11,892 nucleotides of DNA from a bacterium (lineage in GTDB: Archaea > Nanobdellota > Nanobdellia > Pacearchaeales > GW2011-AR1), in NCBI GenBank assembly GCA_030588935.1, contig JAUUWR010000023.1, positions 1-11,892 on the forward strand, read 5' to 3'. The notes under the pieces are model-generated. The model was not told where the DNA came from and made no database searches. It saw nothing but the letters and a program-made list of their open reading frames with translations. Both the position numbers and the translations under genes were made by a program. Below, piece by piece: positions 1 to 4,211 of the stretch. Every line of letters starts with the position of its first letter. Positions within the stretch are counted from its first letter, which is position 1.

Positions 1-249
1 ATAGCAGAAAAGAATGTTGAAAGAATGAATGAACATAAAGGTATTGAACCAGAATTATATACAAGAAATATTATCCAATGTTTTGCACACAAACAAACTT
101 GCCAGAGATGGTTGGAGTTTTTGGAGGAGTTAAATGAACAATTACAAAGAATATGGAAAGTAATTGATGCGTTAGAAGGTGATGAAACTACAGAGAAAAT
201 CACCGACTTAAAACAAGCAATTAAAATCTACGAGGAAAATGGGATATGA
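1..249 (+). CDS. Hypothetical helical protein, 5'-partial
   Basis: The reading frame is open from base 1, and the eight codons before the first ATG (base 25) read IAEKNVER, which continues the same charged helical style. The gene therefore probably begins upstream of the window and the ATG at 25 is only a fallback start. The visible part is about 82 residues, rich in Glu, Lys, Leu and Ile, with a likely amphipathic helix or coiled coil around WLEFLEELNEQLQRIWKVI. There is one HKQTC segment but no recognisable catalytic motif. I do not recognise the family. The TGA stop overlaps the ATG of the next gene (ATGA), so the two are probably translationally coupled, with the purine-rich GAGGAAAA just before the junction as a weak ribosome binding site. 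Coding nature is well supported by the overlap; function is unknown. Confidence 0.7.
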   Translation: MAEKNVERMNEHKGIEPELYTRNIIQCFAHKQTCQRWLEFLEELNEQLQRIWKVIDALEGDETTEKITDLKQAIKIYEENGI

Positions 250-686
250 GATCAAAACCAAATTCAGAACATAAAACATTTAATTTAGATGAGGATGTCA
301 TAACTCTAATTAAAGAAGGATCTAATATAAACGCAATGAGCCAAAGCGAGTTCATAGAATTCCTTGTTAATTCTTGGGATGAAAACATAAATCCCTTAAA
401 AAATCTAAAGAAGATAAGAGCCAACAAAAAACTATTATCAGAAGATATTAAAGAACTAGAAAAAGCAGAAAATTTAATAATGGATAACCTAGAGAAAGTT
501 GAGGCATGGAGAAATATAAAGCAACAAAGAAAGCCAGAGGTTATAGATAGTCTTGTAAGAGTTCTTTCAGAAGGAAGGACAATAGATGCAGAAACCATAG
601 CAAAGAATCAAAGCATAAGATTGGGAGTTCCTGCTATGCAACTTATATTTGAATCAATGGATAAATTAAAAAAGAGGGGAACATGA
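246..686 (+). CDS. Ribbon-helix-helix protein with coiled-coil tail
   Basis: This 146-residue protein opens with a ribbon-helix-helix-like segment at about residues 9-45: a short strand (KTFNLDEDV), a helix, a turn, then a second helix (MSQSEFIEFLVNSW) with the S-x-S-E-F-I-x-x-L pattern of such DNA-binding dimers. A charged coiled-coil stretch follows at about 47-92. The C-terminal part at about 97-144 (VIDSLVRVLSEGRTI onward) looks like a small helical or winged-helix unit. The arrangement suggests a DNA-binding regulator or a partition/copy-control type protein; the DNA-binding part is seen by pattern and the role is inferred. The start at 246 overlaps the previous stop and the gene ends in an ATGA overlap with the next, inside a five-junction coupled chain. 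A purine-rich GAGGAAAA precedes the start. Confidence 0.75.
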   Translation: MRSKPNSEHKTFNLDEDVITLIKEGSNINAMSQSEFIEFLVNSWDENINPLKNLKKIRANKKLLSEDIKELEKAENLIMDNLEKVEAWRNIKQQRKPEVIDSLVRVLSEGRTIDAETIAKNQSIRLGVPAMQLIFESMDKLKKRGT

Positions 687-895
687 AACTTAAAACATTA
701 AAGGATTTAAAGACTTTTGATATTGATGTAGAAGCATTTAAACTCAAACTCAAAGAAGAAGCAATTAAATGGGTTAAGAAATATTTAAAAGAAAAATCAA
801 AGACGAAACAAGATGAAATGGTTTATTGGTGCTATATGGGGAGAATTCATGCATTAACTGAGTTTCACAACATCACAGACGAGGATTTGAAATGA
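683..895 (+). CDS. Small hypothetical cytoplasmic protein
   Basis: This 70-residue, strongly charged protein is expected to be soluble, with no signal peptide or membrane segment. The N-terminal half is Lys/Leu-rich helix; the C-terminal half holds an aromatic and Cys-containing patch (EMVYWCYMGRIHALTEF) followed by an acidic end. It resembles the many short accessory proteins of phage and archaeal virus early regions, but I do not recognise a family. The start is well supported: AGAGGGGA lies about 5 bases upstream and the ATG overlaps the previous TGA. The stop again overlaps the next ATG. Real as a gene, unknown in function. Confidence 0.75.
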   Translation: MKLKTLKDLKTFDIDVEAFKLKLKEEAIKWVKKYLKEKSKTKQDEMVYWCYMGRIHALTEFHNITDEDLK

Positions 896-1029
896 ACGAC
901 CTAATTAAATTAACTCTATCAATTTTAGGAATTGTAGGAGCAACCATAATCTATACTTTAATAATAGAAAGGAAATTGAAGAAGAGGCAAAAGAAGATGA
1001 AACTTAAAAAAAGGAGAAAAGGAAAATGA
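892..1029 (+). CDS. 45-residue single-pass membrane protein
   Basis: This small gene is supported by tight packing: its ATG overlaps the TGA of the preceding gene, and its own TGA overlaps the next ATG. The product begins MNDLIKLTLSILGIVG, one hydrophobic span at about residues 4-24, followed by a strongly basic tail of Lys and Arg (about 26-45). By the positive-inside rule the tail should be cytoplasmic. The tail codons for KLKKRRKGK also form the AAAAAGGAG ribosome binding site of the next gene, so the protein end and the next start are constrained together. No family is recognised; small membrane proteins of this kind are common in viral early regions. Confidence 0.65.
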   Translation: MNDLIKLTLSILGIVGATIIYTLIIERKLKKRQKKMKLKKRRKGK

Positions 1030-1136
1030 ATTTAGCTGATGCTTTTATAAATGTTTTAGGAGCATGCTTTTCTGGACTACTTATGGGTTTAGCATATCTT
1101 GTTTATCAACATAAATTTATGAAAGATAGAATATGA
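1026..1136 (+). CDS. 36-residue single-pass membrane protein
   Basis: The ATG overlaps the preceding stop and the TGA overlaps the following ATG, with a good AAGGAG sequence 13-18 bases upstream and a second purine run (GGAAA) closer in. The product starts MNLADAFINVLGACFS and is a single hydrophobic, small-residue-rich span at about residues 5-26 with a basic end (HKFMKDRI). The Gly/Ala/Ser-rich span could pack against another membrane helix, such as that of the gene just before it. No homologous family is recognised. The support is the coupled spacing and a plausible transmembrane sequence rather than length. Confidence 0.6.
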   Translation: MNLADAFINVLGACFSGLLMGLAYLVYQHKFMKDRI

Positions 1137-1336
1137 ATGACAGAGAAAAAGGATTAGCTGAACTTGTAATGTTTACTATTTACATAAATAGCCAGAAAGA
1201 AGTTGAAAATTATTTTAAAGAATATGTTGCACACACAAATTTATTAGGAAAGAAAAAAGATATGAAACTCTTAGAAAAAATAAGTTCAGAATATTCAAAT
1301 TATCAAATAAAGAAAGCAAAGGAAAATGAATCATAG
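1133..1336 (+). CDS. Small hypothetical helical protein
   Basis: This 67-residue soluble protein is predicted to be mostly helical, with Tyr- and Lys-rich segments (VENYFKEYVAHTN; ISSEYSNYQIKKAKENES). No signal peptide, membrane span or metal site is seen and no family is recognised. It is the last gene of the coupled chain that began before the window: the start overlaps the previous TGA by 4 bases, but after its TAG there is no further overlap. Instead a hairpin followed by a T-run lies 20 bases on, which suggests that transcription of this block ends here. Confidence 0.7.
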   Translation: MNDREKGLAELVMFTIYINSQKEVENYFKEYVAHTNLLGKKKDMKLLEKISSEYSNYQIKKAKENES

Positions 1337-1357
1337 TTTTTATCAGCAGACAAAAAC

Positions 1358-1403
1358 AAAGCACTCACAAGTTTGCTTAACAGGTTGTCTTGTAAGTGTT
1401 TTT
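1358..1403 (+). terminator. Imperfect 14-bp hairpin followed by T-run
   Basis: The arms at 1358-1371 (AAAGCACTCACAAG) and 1389-1402 (CTTGTAAGTGTTTT) can form a 14-pair stem with one A-C mismatch and one G-U wobble around a 17-base loop, and the right arm runs into five T residues (1399-1403). It sits in the only gap of the first 3.8 kb that exceeds a few bases (1337-1413), between two gene blocks. Archaeal termination mostly needs only the U-tract, so the hairpin may instead be a regulatory or processing element. The strand is assigned from the gene direction. Confidence 0.5.
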
Positions 1404-1413
1404 ATAATATAAA

Positions 1414-1932
1414 ATGACAAAAGAAAAACCTAATGAAGACATAGAGCTTGCAAGACAAAGTGGATATATTGAAGCTTGTTATGAATTTAATAATCGTGTT
1501 AAAAAGTTGAAAGAGGAATTTCCAAAAGAACCTTTTCTTCATAGAAAAATTAATGAAATAATGGAAGATTTTTCCCAAGATAATCATAGTCCTCAGGATA
1601 AAACTAGTGCTGGCGTACCAGTTCCTGAGGACACTTCAAAAGATATTTGTGAATGTGGAAAAGAAGAAAAATATCATCCTATTGTTAATCATGCCACTGG
1701 ACAGATATTATGCAAAAAGTTCAAACCTAAAAGAAGAAGATTAAATATTATGAAAAATACAACAAAAGTTATTAAGGGACTTAGATTTAAAGATGCTCAA
1801 AAGAAAAAAGGTTGTGGAAAGAAAATTCAATTTAGGAATAAGAAATATAATTGTGGAGATATTATTGATTTTAATTATAGGAAAAAAACTTTGTTATGTC
1901 CGAAATGCCAAAAGGAGGATAAAAATGTGTAG
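1414..1932 (+). CDS. Double zinc-ribbon protein
   Basis: This 172-residue protein has three parts. Residues 1-60 are a charged helical N-terminus. Residues 78-104 carry a Cys/His cluster (C79, C81, H88, H93, C100) ending in CKKFKP, a pattern typical of small viral zinc-binding modules. Residues 130-168 form a zinc ribbon with C134, C147, C162 and C165 (CPKC), rich in Lys and Arg. The two metal sites plus a basic C-terminus suggest nucleic-acid or protein binding; no enzyme motif is seen. The start at 1414 is the first ATG after the hairpin region. It has no SD, and the A/T-rich TTTTTATAATAT just upstream is too close to be a normal TATA box for this start, so the 5' end is less certain. The stop overlaps the next gene by 8 bases. 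Confidence 0.75.
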   Translation: MTKEKPNEDIELARQSGYIEACYEFNNRVKKLKEEFPKEPFLHRKINEIMEDFSQDNHSPQDKTSAGVPVPEDTSKDICECGKEEKYHPIVNHATGQILCKKFKPKRRRLNIMKNTTKVIKGLRFKDAQKKKGCGKKIQFRNKKYNCGDIIDFNYRKKTLLCPKCQKEDKNV

Positions 1933-2122
1933 CTTTGAAGAATGTCCAAAATGTGGTGAAGGTATGATGAGTTTAGATGGAGGTTGGTGTGTTTGGTATT
2001 GTCCTAATTGTAGATGGCTTTCTTGTAGTGATGGTAAGAAAGTTGTTTTTGAAAGAAAACTCAGGAAAGATGCTATGGAAGAATTAAAGGAGGATGAATA
2101 TGATGGAAATAAATACTATTAA
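1925..2122 (+). CDS. 65-residue zinc-ribbon microprotein
   Basis: Start 1925 is chosen over the longer open frame because AAAGGAGG lies 6 bases before this ATG and because the protein then begins directly with its metal site. It has CPKCG at residues 7-11 and CPNC at 26-29, the two knuckles of a classical zinc ribbon, with extra Cys at 2, 22 and 34 and Trp-rich loops between. The C-terminal third is an acidic and basic helix (MEELKEDEYDG). Such ribbons serve in transcription-factor, nuclease or viral helper proteins; nothing here identifies which. It overlaps the upstream zinc protein by 8 bases and the downstream gene by 23 bases. Confidence 0.7.
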   Translation: MCSFEECPKCGEGMMSLDGGWCVWYCPNCRWLSCSDGKKVVFERKLRKDAMEELKEDEYDGNKYY

Positions 2123-2258
2123 TGAATGGGATATAAGAATTGTTCATAGGAATAATAAAGAGATTGGTAAAATATCTTTTAGAGAATTATTTAGATTGGT
2201 TATAGAAAATATTAAAGTGGAAGAACTAAAAAAGGAGAAAAAAGATGACAAAATATAA
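2100..2258 (+). CDS. 52-residue hypothetical protein
   Basis: This gene is supported by a strong ribosome binding site (AAAGGAGG, 2086-2093) and tandem ATG codons at 2100 and 2103; either could be used. The product (MMEINTINEWDIRIVHRNN at the start) looks like two or three short strands followed by a helix (FRELFRLVIENIKVEEL) and a Lys-rich end, LKKEKKDDKI. It overlaps its upstream neighbour by 23 bases and the downstream one by 14. Its last codons form the ribosome binding site of the next gene and are part of a duplicated 24-base element. No family is recognised. Confidence 0.6.
   Translation: MMEINTINEWDIRIVHRNNKEIGKISFRELFRLVIENIKVEELKKEKKDDKI
2224..2247 (+). repeat. 24-base direct repeat, copy 1 (gene-junction cassette)
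   Basis: The element begins AACTAAAAAAGGAG and ends GATG. It is identical to bases 2354-2377, exactly 130 bases downstream. This copy encodes LKKEKKD near the end of the 2100 gene, supplies the SD, and ends with the ATG of the 2245 gene. The A-rich content lowers the significance of the match, but the functional layout makes it notable. Confidence 0.75.
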
Positions 2259-2460
2259 ATGTGATGTTTGTGGAGAAAAACATGATAGGATTCATATAAT
2301 TATAGAATGTTCTGATTGTTATATGAGAGGTTGGAAGAAACAATTTAAGAAGAAACTAAAAAAGGAGAAAAAAGATGCAATGAAATTATATTCTTGTCCT
2401 AAATGTAATAAAACAATACCACATGAAGGACTTTGTTATAAGTGTGAGGAGAAAAAATGA
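2245..2460 (+). CDS. Tandem zinc-ribbon microprotein
   Basis: This 71-residue protein has two Cys4 sites. The first uses C6, C9, C22 and C25 (CDVCG then CSDC); the second uses C51, C54, C64 and C67 (CPKC then CYKC). A very basic linker (KKQFKKKLKKEKKD) joins them. The linker DNA contains the second copy of the 24-base junction repeat, with an intact SD, and Met46 follows it. A separate 26-residue one-ribbon protein starting at base 2380 is therefore possible. The simplest reading is an ancestral pair of one-ribbon genes that fused in frame, or a duplication of the gene start. The start at 2245 is firm (AAAGGAG 7 bases upstream). The stop overlaps the next ATG. Function is unknown; nucleic-acid binding is likely given the charge. 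Confidence 0.75.
   Translation: MTKYKCDVCGEKHDRIHIIIECSDCYMRGWKKQFKKKLKKEKKDAMKLYSCPKCNKTIPHEGLCYKCEEKK
2354..2377 (+). repeat. 24-base direct repeat, copy 2
   Basis: This is identical to 2224-2247. Here the same codons encode LKKEKKD as the internal linker of the tandem zinc-ribbon protein instead of a gene end. The ATG at its end (2375) is out of frame and stops after two codons, but an in-frame ATG lies at 2380. Confidence 0.75.
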
Positions 2461-2729
2461 AAAGCAAAAGCACAAAGCAAGTAGTTGAAGAATTATTAAG
2501 AGATGATCCTCGTTGCAGAAAGGATGATAAGTGGTTAATAATTCAAACACTTAAAAAATTAGGATTTAGTTTTTATATAGATTATAGAGATATAGAAGAT
2601 ATTCCTGCATTTGAAACTATAACAAAGTGCAGAAGAAAGATTCAAAACGAAGAAAACAAATACCATGCTGACGGGGATGAATTTATCCCAGAAGAAAATG
2701 TTACCTATGAAAAGAAAATTAATCAATGA
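2457..2729 (+). CDS. Phage-type small protein with FETxxxxRRKIQ motif
   Basis: This 90-residue protein reads as helix (KQVVEELLRDDPRCRKDDKWL), helix (IIQTLKKLGFS), then a hydrophobic turn and the motif IPAFETITKCRRKIQNEE at about residues 49-66. A small family of Gram-positive phage proteins of unknown function has the same order: a stretch naming non-consecutive charged residues near the N-terminus, then P-x-F-E-T-(V/I)-x-R-x-R-x-K-I-Q. I recall that resemblance from family knowledge and cannot confirm it by search. The basic motif helix suggests DNA binding. The gene overlaps the previous stop by 4 bases with GAGGAG 5 bases upstream, and its 3' end overlaps a small membrane-protein frame. 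Confidence 0.7.
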   Translation: MKSKSTKQVVEELLRDDPRCRKDDKWLIIQTLKKLGFSFYIDYRDIEDIPAFETITKCRRKIQNEENKYHADGDEFIPEENVTYEKKINQ

Positions 2730-2799
2730 GCATAATATAATAGAGATTGTATCAGTAGTTTTAATATTAATTGCTGTTTGTTTATTTTTCATATTTTAA
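2707..2799 (+). CDS. 30-residue single-pass membrane protein
   Basis: This short frame begins within the 3' end of the preceding gene. The product MKRKLINEHNIIEIVS continues into an uninterrupted hydrophobic segment (about residues 11-30) that ends at the stop, with a basic N-terminus of MKRK. That is a textbook signal-anchor or tail-anchor topology. It fills what would otherwise be a 73-base gap before the next gene. There is no good SD and the length is small, so chance remains possible; the clean charge and hydrophobic layout is the main support. Confidence 0.45.
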   Translation: MKRKLINEHNIIEIVSVVLILIAVCLFFIF

Positions 2800-2802
2800 A
2801 AA

Positions 2803-3018
2803 ATGGAAGACAAAATAAAATTCATAACAATAAGAATAATTAATGGGGAGTTAATGGATTATCAAAGAGATTACTTAGAAGGTCTAACAACTGATGAGAT
2901 AGGTTTATTCTTACTTGCTATGGAATCTCTTAAACAAGAATTAGTAGAAGATTTTATTTCTAGAGATCCTCTTTATCATACTAGCACAGATCCAAAAGAT
3001 ATAGGAGGGGGAGAATGA
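2803..3018 (+). CDS. Small hypothetical acidic protein
   Basis: This 71-residue protein starts with a strand-like segment (KIKFITIRIINGEL). An acidic helical region follows (GLTTDEIGLFLLAMESLKQELVEDF), then a flexible Gly/Asp-rich tail. It is soluble with no Cys and no recognised family. The GGAGGGGGAGA encoding the last residues is the ribosome binding site for the next gene, whose ATG overlaps this stop by 4 bases. There is no clear SD for this gene itself. Confidence 0.65.
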   Translation: MEDKIKFITIRIINGELMDYQRDYLEGLTTDEIGLFLLAMESLKQELVEDFISRDPLYHTSTDPKDIGGGE

Positions 3019-3245
3019 AATTTTTAAAAAGAATTTTTTGTAAACATAGGTTTGAAATAATAAGAAGGAGATATGGTTTTTTTGTATGCAATTATGTGGT
3101 AATTTGTATTTCTTGTGGAAAAGAAAGAAAAGTAAATAAAAAAGATTTGATAAAACACCTGCTTGTTCCAAAGAATATTAAAGAAGATATTAGCAAAGCT
3201 TGTATTTATTATAAAACTTATTTTAAAAATGACTTCCCAAACTAG
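3015..3245 (+). CDS. Small phage-type zinc-binding protein (Cys-Lys-His...CxxCGK)
   Basis: This 76-residue protein shows the layout FLKRIFCKHRF, then about 20 residues, then CISCGKERKV. C9 and H11 with C31 and C34 make a four-ligand zinc site like that of the short prophage proteins grouped as DUF1660-like (family assignment from memory). After it comes a basic C-terminus with Tyr- and Lys-rich helix. Such proteins are common in phage genomes and their role is unknown. The start is firm: a very strong GGAGGGGGAG lies directly upstream and the ATG overlaps the previous TGA. The 3' end overlaps the next gene by 17 bases. Confidence 0.7.
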   Translation: MKFLKRIFCKHRFEIIRRRYGFFVCNYVVICISCGKERKVNKKDLIKHLLVPKNIKEDISKACIYYKTYFKNDFPN

Positions 3246-3357
3246 AGAAGAAAAAGAAAGATTTGAAAGAAAGAGTAAAAAACCAGAGGAAGATAAAAGC
3301 AGATTCCAAGAAAAGATAAAAGAACAAGTAGAAATGGGTGTTCAAACAACATTATAA
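3229..3357 (+). CDS. 42-residue highly charged protein
   Basis: The product (MTSQTREEKERFERKSKKP at the start) is almost entirely Lys, Glu, Arg, Asp and Gln and is predicted to be a single helix or disordered. I chose ATG 3229 rather than the earlier in-frame start at 3163, because the upstream codons overlap the zinc gene and read as a shadow frame. No SD is seen; a TATTTATTA sequence 20-27 bases upstream could be a TATA box for leaderless transcription, but A/T-richness makes this weak. The winged-helix gene starts 1 base after its stop. No function can be assigned. Confidence 0.5.
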   Translation: MTSQTREEKERFERKSKKPEEDKSRFQEKIKEQVEMGVQTTL

Positions 3358-3358
3358 A

Positions 3359-3553
3359 ATGGGGCAATCAGAGGTTATAAATTTGTTAGAAAAAAGTAAG
3401 GAATGGATTACAGCAGAGGAAATCACAAATAAGTTAAAGACTAATGGCCGTGTAGTAAGAAGGGTTTTGATGGTCTTATTTAGATTTGATGAAATTTTAA
3501 GAGAGAGATGTAAAAACTCTGCACACTTTAAATATGTTTATAAAGCAAAATGA
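3359..3553 (+). CDS. Winged-helix DNA-binding protein
   Basis: This 64-residue protein reads as a minimal winged helix: helix 1 (SEVINLLEKSKEWI), the short TAEEITNKL helix 2, a recognition-type helix (GRVVRRVLMVLFRF), then a wing and terminal strand (ILRERCKNSAHFKYVYK). The order I-T-A-E-E-I-x-x-K-L then R-V-V-R-R-V-L is typical of archaeal transcription regulators of this size. I use ATG 3359 instead of the GTG at 3338, because the extra seven residues fall inside the preceding gene and add nothing to the domain. The stop overlaps the ATG of the L29-like gene. It is a candidate switch regulator between the early region and the membrane module. Confidence 0.7.
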   Translation: MGQSEVINLLEKSKEWITAEEITNKLKTNGRVVRRVLMVLFRFDEILRERCKNSAHFKYVYKAK

Positions 3554-3804
3554 AAATTGAAGAATACAGAAAGATGAATAGAATTGAATTAGGGAAAGAA
3601 TTGAATCTATTAAAAATTGAATCTATGAAAGCAGGTGTAGGATTTATACAAGCAAAAGTTGGAAAGAAAAAAGAAAAAGGAGAATCTGGTAGCGATATTA
3701 TAAAAAGAATTAGGAGAGAAATTGCAAAGATAAACCATGTTTTAAATGAAAAATATTCAACCAATAAAATGTCTTCAAAGACGAACCACCCAAAAATAAG
3801 ATAA
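3550..3804 (+). CDS. Ribosomal protein uL29-like
   Basis: This 84-residue protein matches the two-helix plan of ribosomal protein uL29. The start MKIEEYRKMNRIELGKEL follows the family pattern M-K-x-x-E-x-R-x-M-x-x-x-E-L. A variable loop with basic residues (about 36-47) follows, then the signature second helix I-I-K-R-I-R-R-E-I-A-K-I-N-H-V-L-N-E-K (50-68), which lines up with the family's R-R-x-I-A-R-x-x-T-x-L-x-E-K end. The extra C-terminal tail (69-84) is not part of the core. In cells uL29 sits at the ribosome tunnel exit beside uL23, near where SRP docks. The gene is not in a ribosomal operon: its neighbours are a winged-helix gene (4-base overlap) and an RNA-like leader. An element-borne copy is the inference; an unrelated two-helix protein remains possible. 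Confidence 0.6.
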   Translation: MKIEEYRKMNRIELGKELNLLKIESMKAGVGFIQAKVGKKKEKGESGSDIIKRIRREIAKINHVLNEKYSTNKMSSKTNHPKIR

Positions 3805-3813
3805 AATAATTGG

Positions 3814-3960
3814 TCCTTTTTCATAAATTTTATCCATAAAAAGGGGTAAGGAGAAGTGAAATGGTTCTTCACTTTTCATCCCTTATTGTGTTGAATGTAG
3901 TTTAATAGATGCTATTAAATTACCTCTTTACAGGGAGGGGTTTCGTCTAGAACCTCTTCC
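3814..3960 (+). ncRNA. Candidate structured RNA leader with four hairpins
   Basis: Four consecutive hairpins fill this 158-base gene-free gap. H1: 3814-3821 with 3838-3845 (8 pairs). H2: AAGTGAA 3854-3860 with TTCACTT 3868-3874 around a 7-base loop, extended below an internal loop by TAAGG 3847-3851 with CCTTA 3881-3885. H3: AGTTTAATAG 3899-3908 with CTATTAAATT 3912-3921 (10 pairs, loop ATG). H4: GGGAGGGGTT 3933-3942 with AACCTCTTCC 3951-3960 (10 pairs). H1, H3 and H4 need G-U pairs that are allowed in + strand RNA, which argues for a function as RNA rather than as a DNA palindrome. ACCTCTT occurs at both 3922-3928 and 3952-3958, so two strands can compete for the same GGGAGG. The RNA could be an attenuator or leader of the 3963 gene, or a stand-alone RNA. 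Confidence 0.5.
3861..3905 (+). CDS. Putative 14-residue leader peptide
   Basis: A perfect SD (TAAGGAG, 3847-3853) lies 7 bases before ATG 3861, opening a 14-codon hydrophobic peptide (MVLHFSSLIVLNVV) that stops at TAA 3903-3905. The SD is in the lower stem of hairpin H2 and the ATG begins its apical loop, while the stop codon lies inside hairpin H3. This geometry resembles leader peptides whose translation reshapes the downstream RNA. It is very short and could be chance; the exact SD spacing and placement are the evidence. Confidence 0.3.
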   Translation: MVLHFSSLIVLNVV

Positions 3961-3962
3961 TA

Positions 3963-4172
3963 ATGATATTCACAATGAAAAATAAAATTGGTTTGTTTTT
4001 AGCTTCATTAGGGTTTCTTGGATTGATGATTTCCCTATTAAGTAATGCCTCAACTATGGCAAAATCAGTTTTATTTTTTGTTTTCTTTCTTTTAATTGTT
4101 ATTGGTCTTTTATTAGAAACTCCTATTGGAAGTTTTTTTAAAGAAAAAATGGAATACCCTAAAACTTATTAA
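3963..4172 (+). CDS. Two-pass small membrane protein
   Basis: This 69-residue protein has two hydrophobic spans, about 9-27 (IGLFLASLGFLGLMISLL) and 34-53 (KSVLFFVFFLLIVIGLLLE), separated by a short polar turn (SNASTMAK), and a charged C-terminal tail. Both ends are predicted on the same side of the membrane. The annotated ATG is 3 bases after hairpin H4; Met5 (base 3975) is an equally good start for the membrane protein. It is the first gene after the structured leader and just before the promoter of the fibre gene. I do not recognise the family; a minor envelope protein or a lysis- or egress-type hydrophobic protein are both compatible. Confidence 0.6.
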   Translation: MIFTMKNKIGLFLASLGFLGLMISLLSNASTMAKSVLFFVFFLLIVIGLLLETPIGSFFKEKMEYPKTY

Positions 4173-4184
4173 TTTACAAAGGTT

Positions 4185-4192
4185 TTTAAATA
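4185..4192 (+). promoter_or_regulatory. Archaeal TATA box of the surface-protein operon
   Basis: TTTAAATA, flanked upstream by the purine-rich ACAAAGG (BRE-like), is centred about 24 bases before ATG 4212. No SD precedes that ATG, so a leaderless transcript starting at or next to the start codon is the natural reading. This is the clearest promoter in front of the long module of exported proteins. Confidence 0.6.
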
Positions 4193-4211
4193 TAGAAATG
4201 TTTAAGAATTT

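Noticed and set aside
221..598. Long open frame on the - strand (125 residues)
   Set aside because: It lies opposite the well-supported ribbon-helix-helix gene, is Ser/Phe/Leu-rich in the way antisense of AT-rich coding DNA is, and has no ribosome binding site or neighbour.
1400..1410. TATA box for the 1414 gene
   Set aside because: The TTTATAATAT sequence is only about 9 bases before the ATG; an archaeal transcript from it would start inside the gene, with no suitable later ATG nearby.
1793..1924. Upstream extension of the 65-residue zinc-ribbon gene
   Set aside because: These codons overlap the preceding zinc protein and add a non-conserved-looking basic and hydrophobic stretch; the SD points to ATG 1925.
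3528..3872. Hydrophobic - strand frame of 114 residues
   Set aside because: It is antisense to the L29-like gene; Phe/Ile richness comes from complementing Lys/Asn-rich codons. No promoter or start signal is seen.
3840..3960. A tRNA gene in the hairpin-rich gap
   Set aside because: No acceptor stem pairing with a 7-bp arm, no TTCRA T-loop and no anticodon arm in the right order on either strand.
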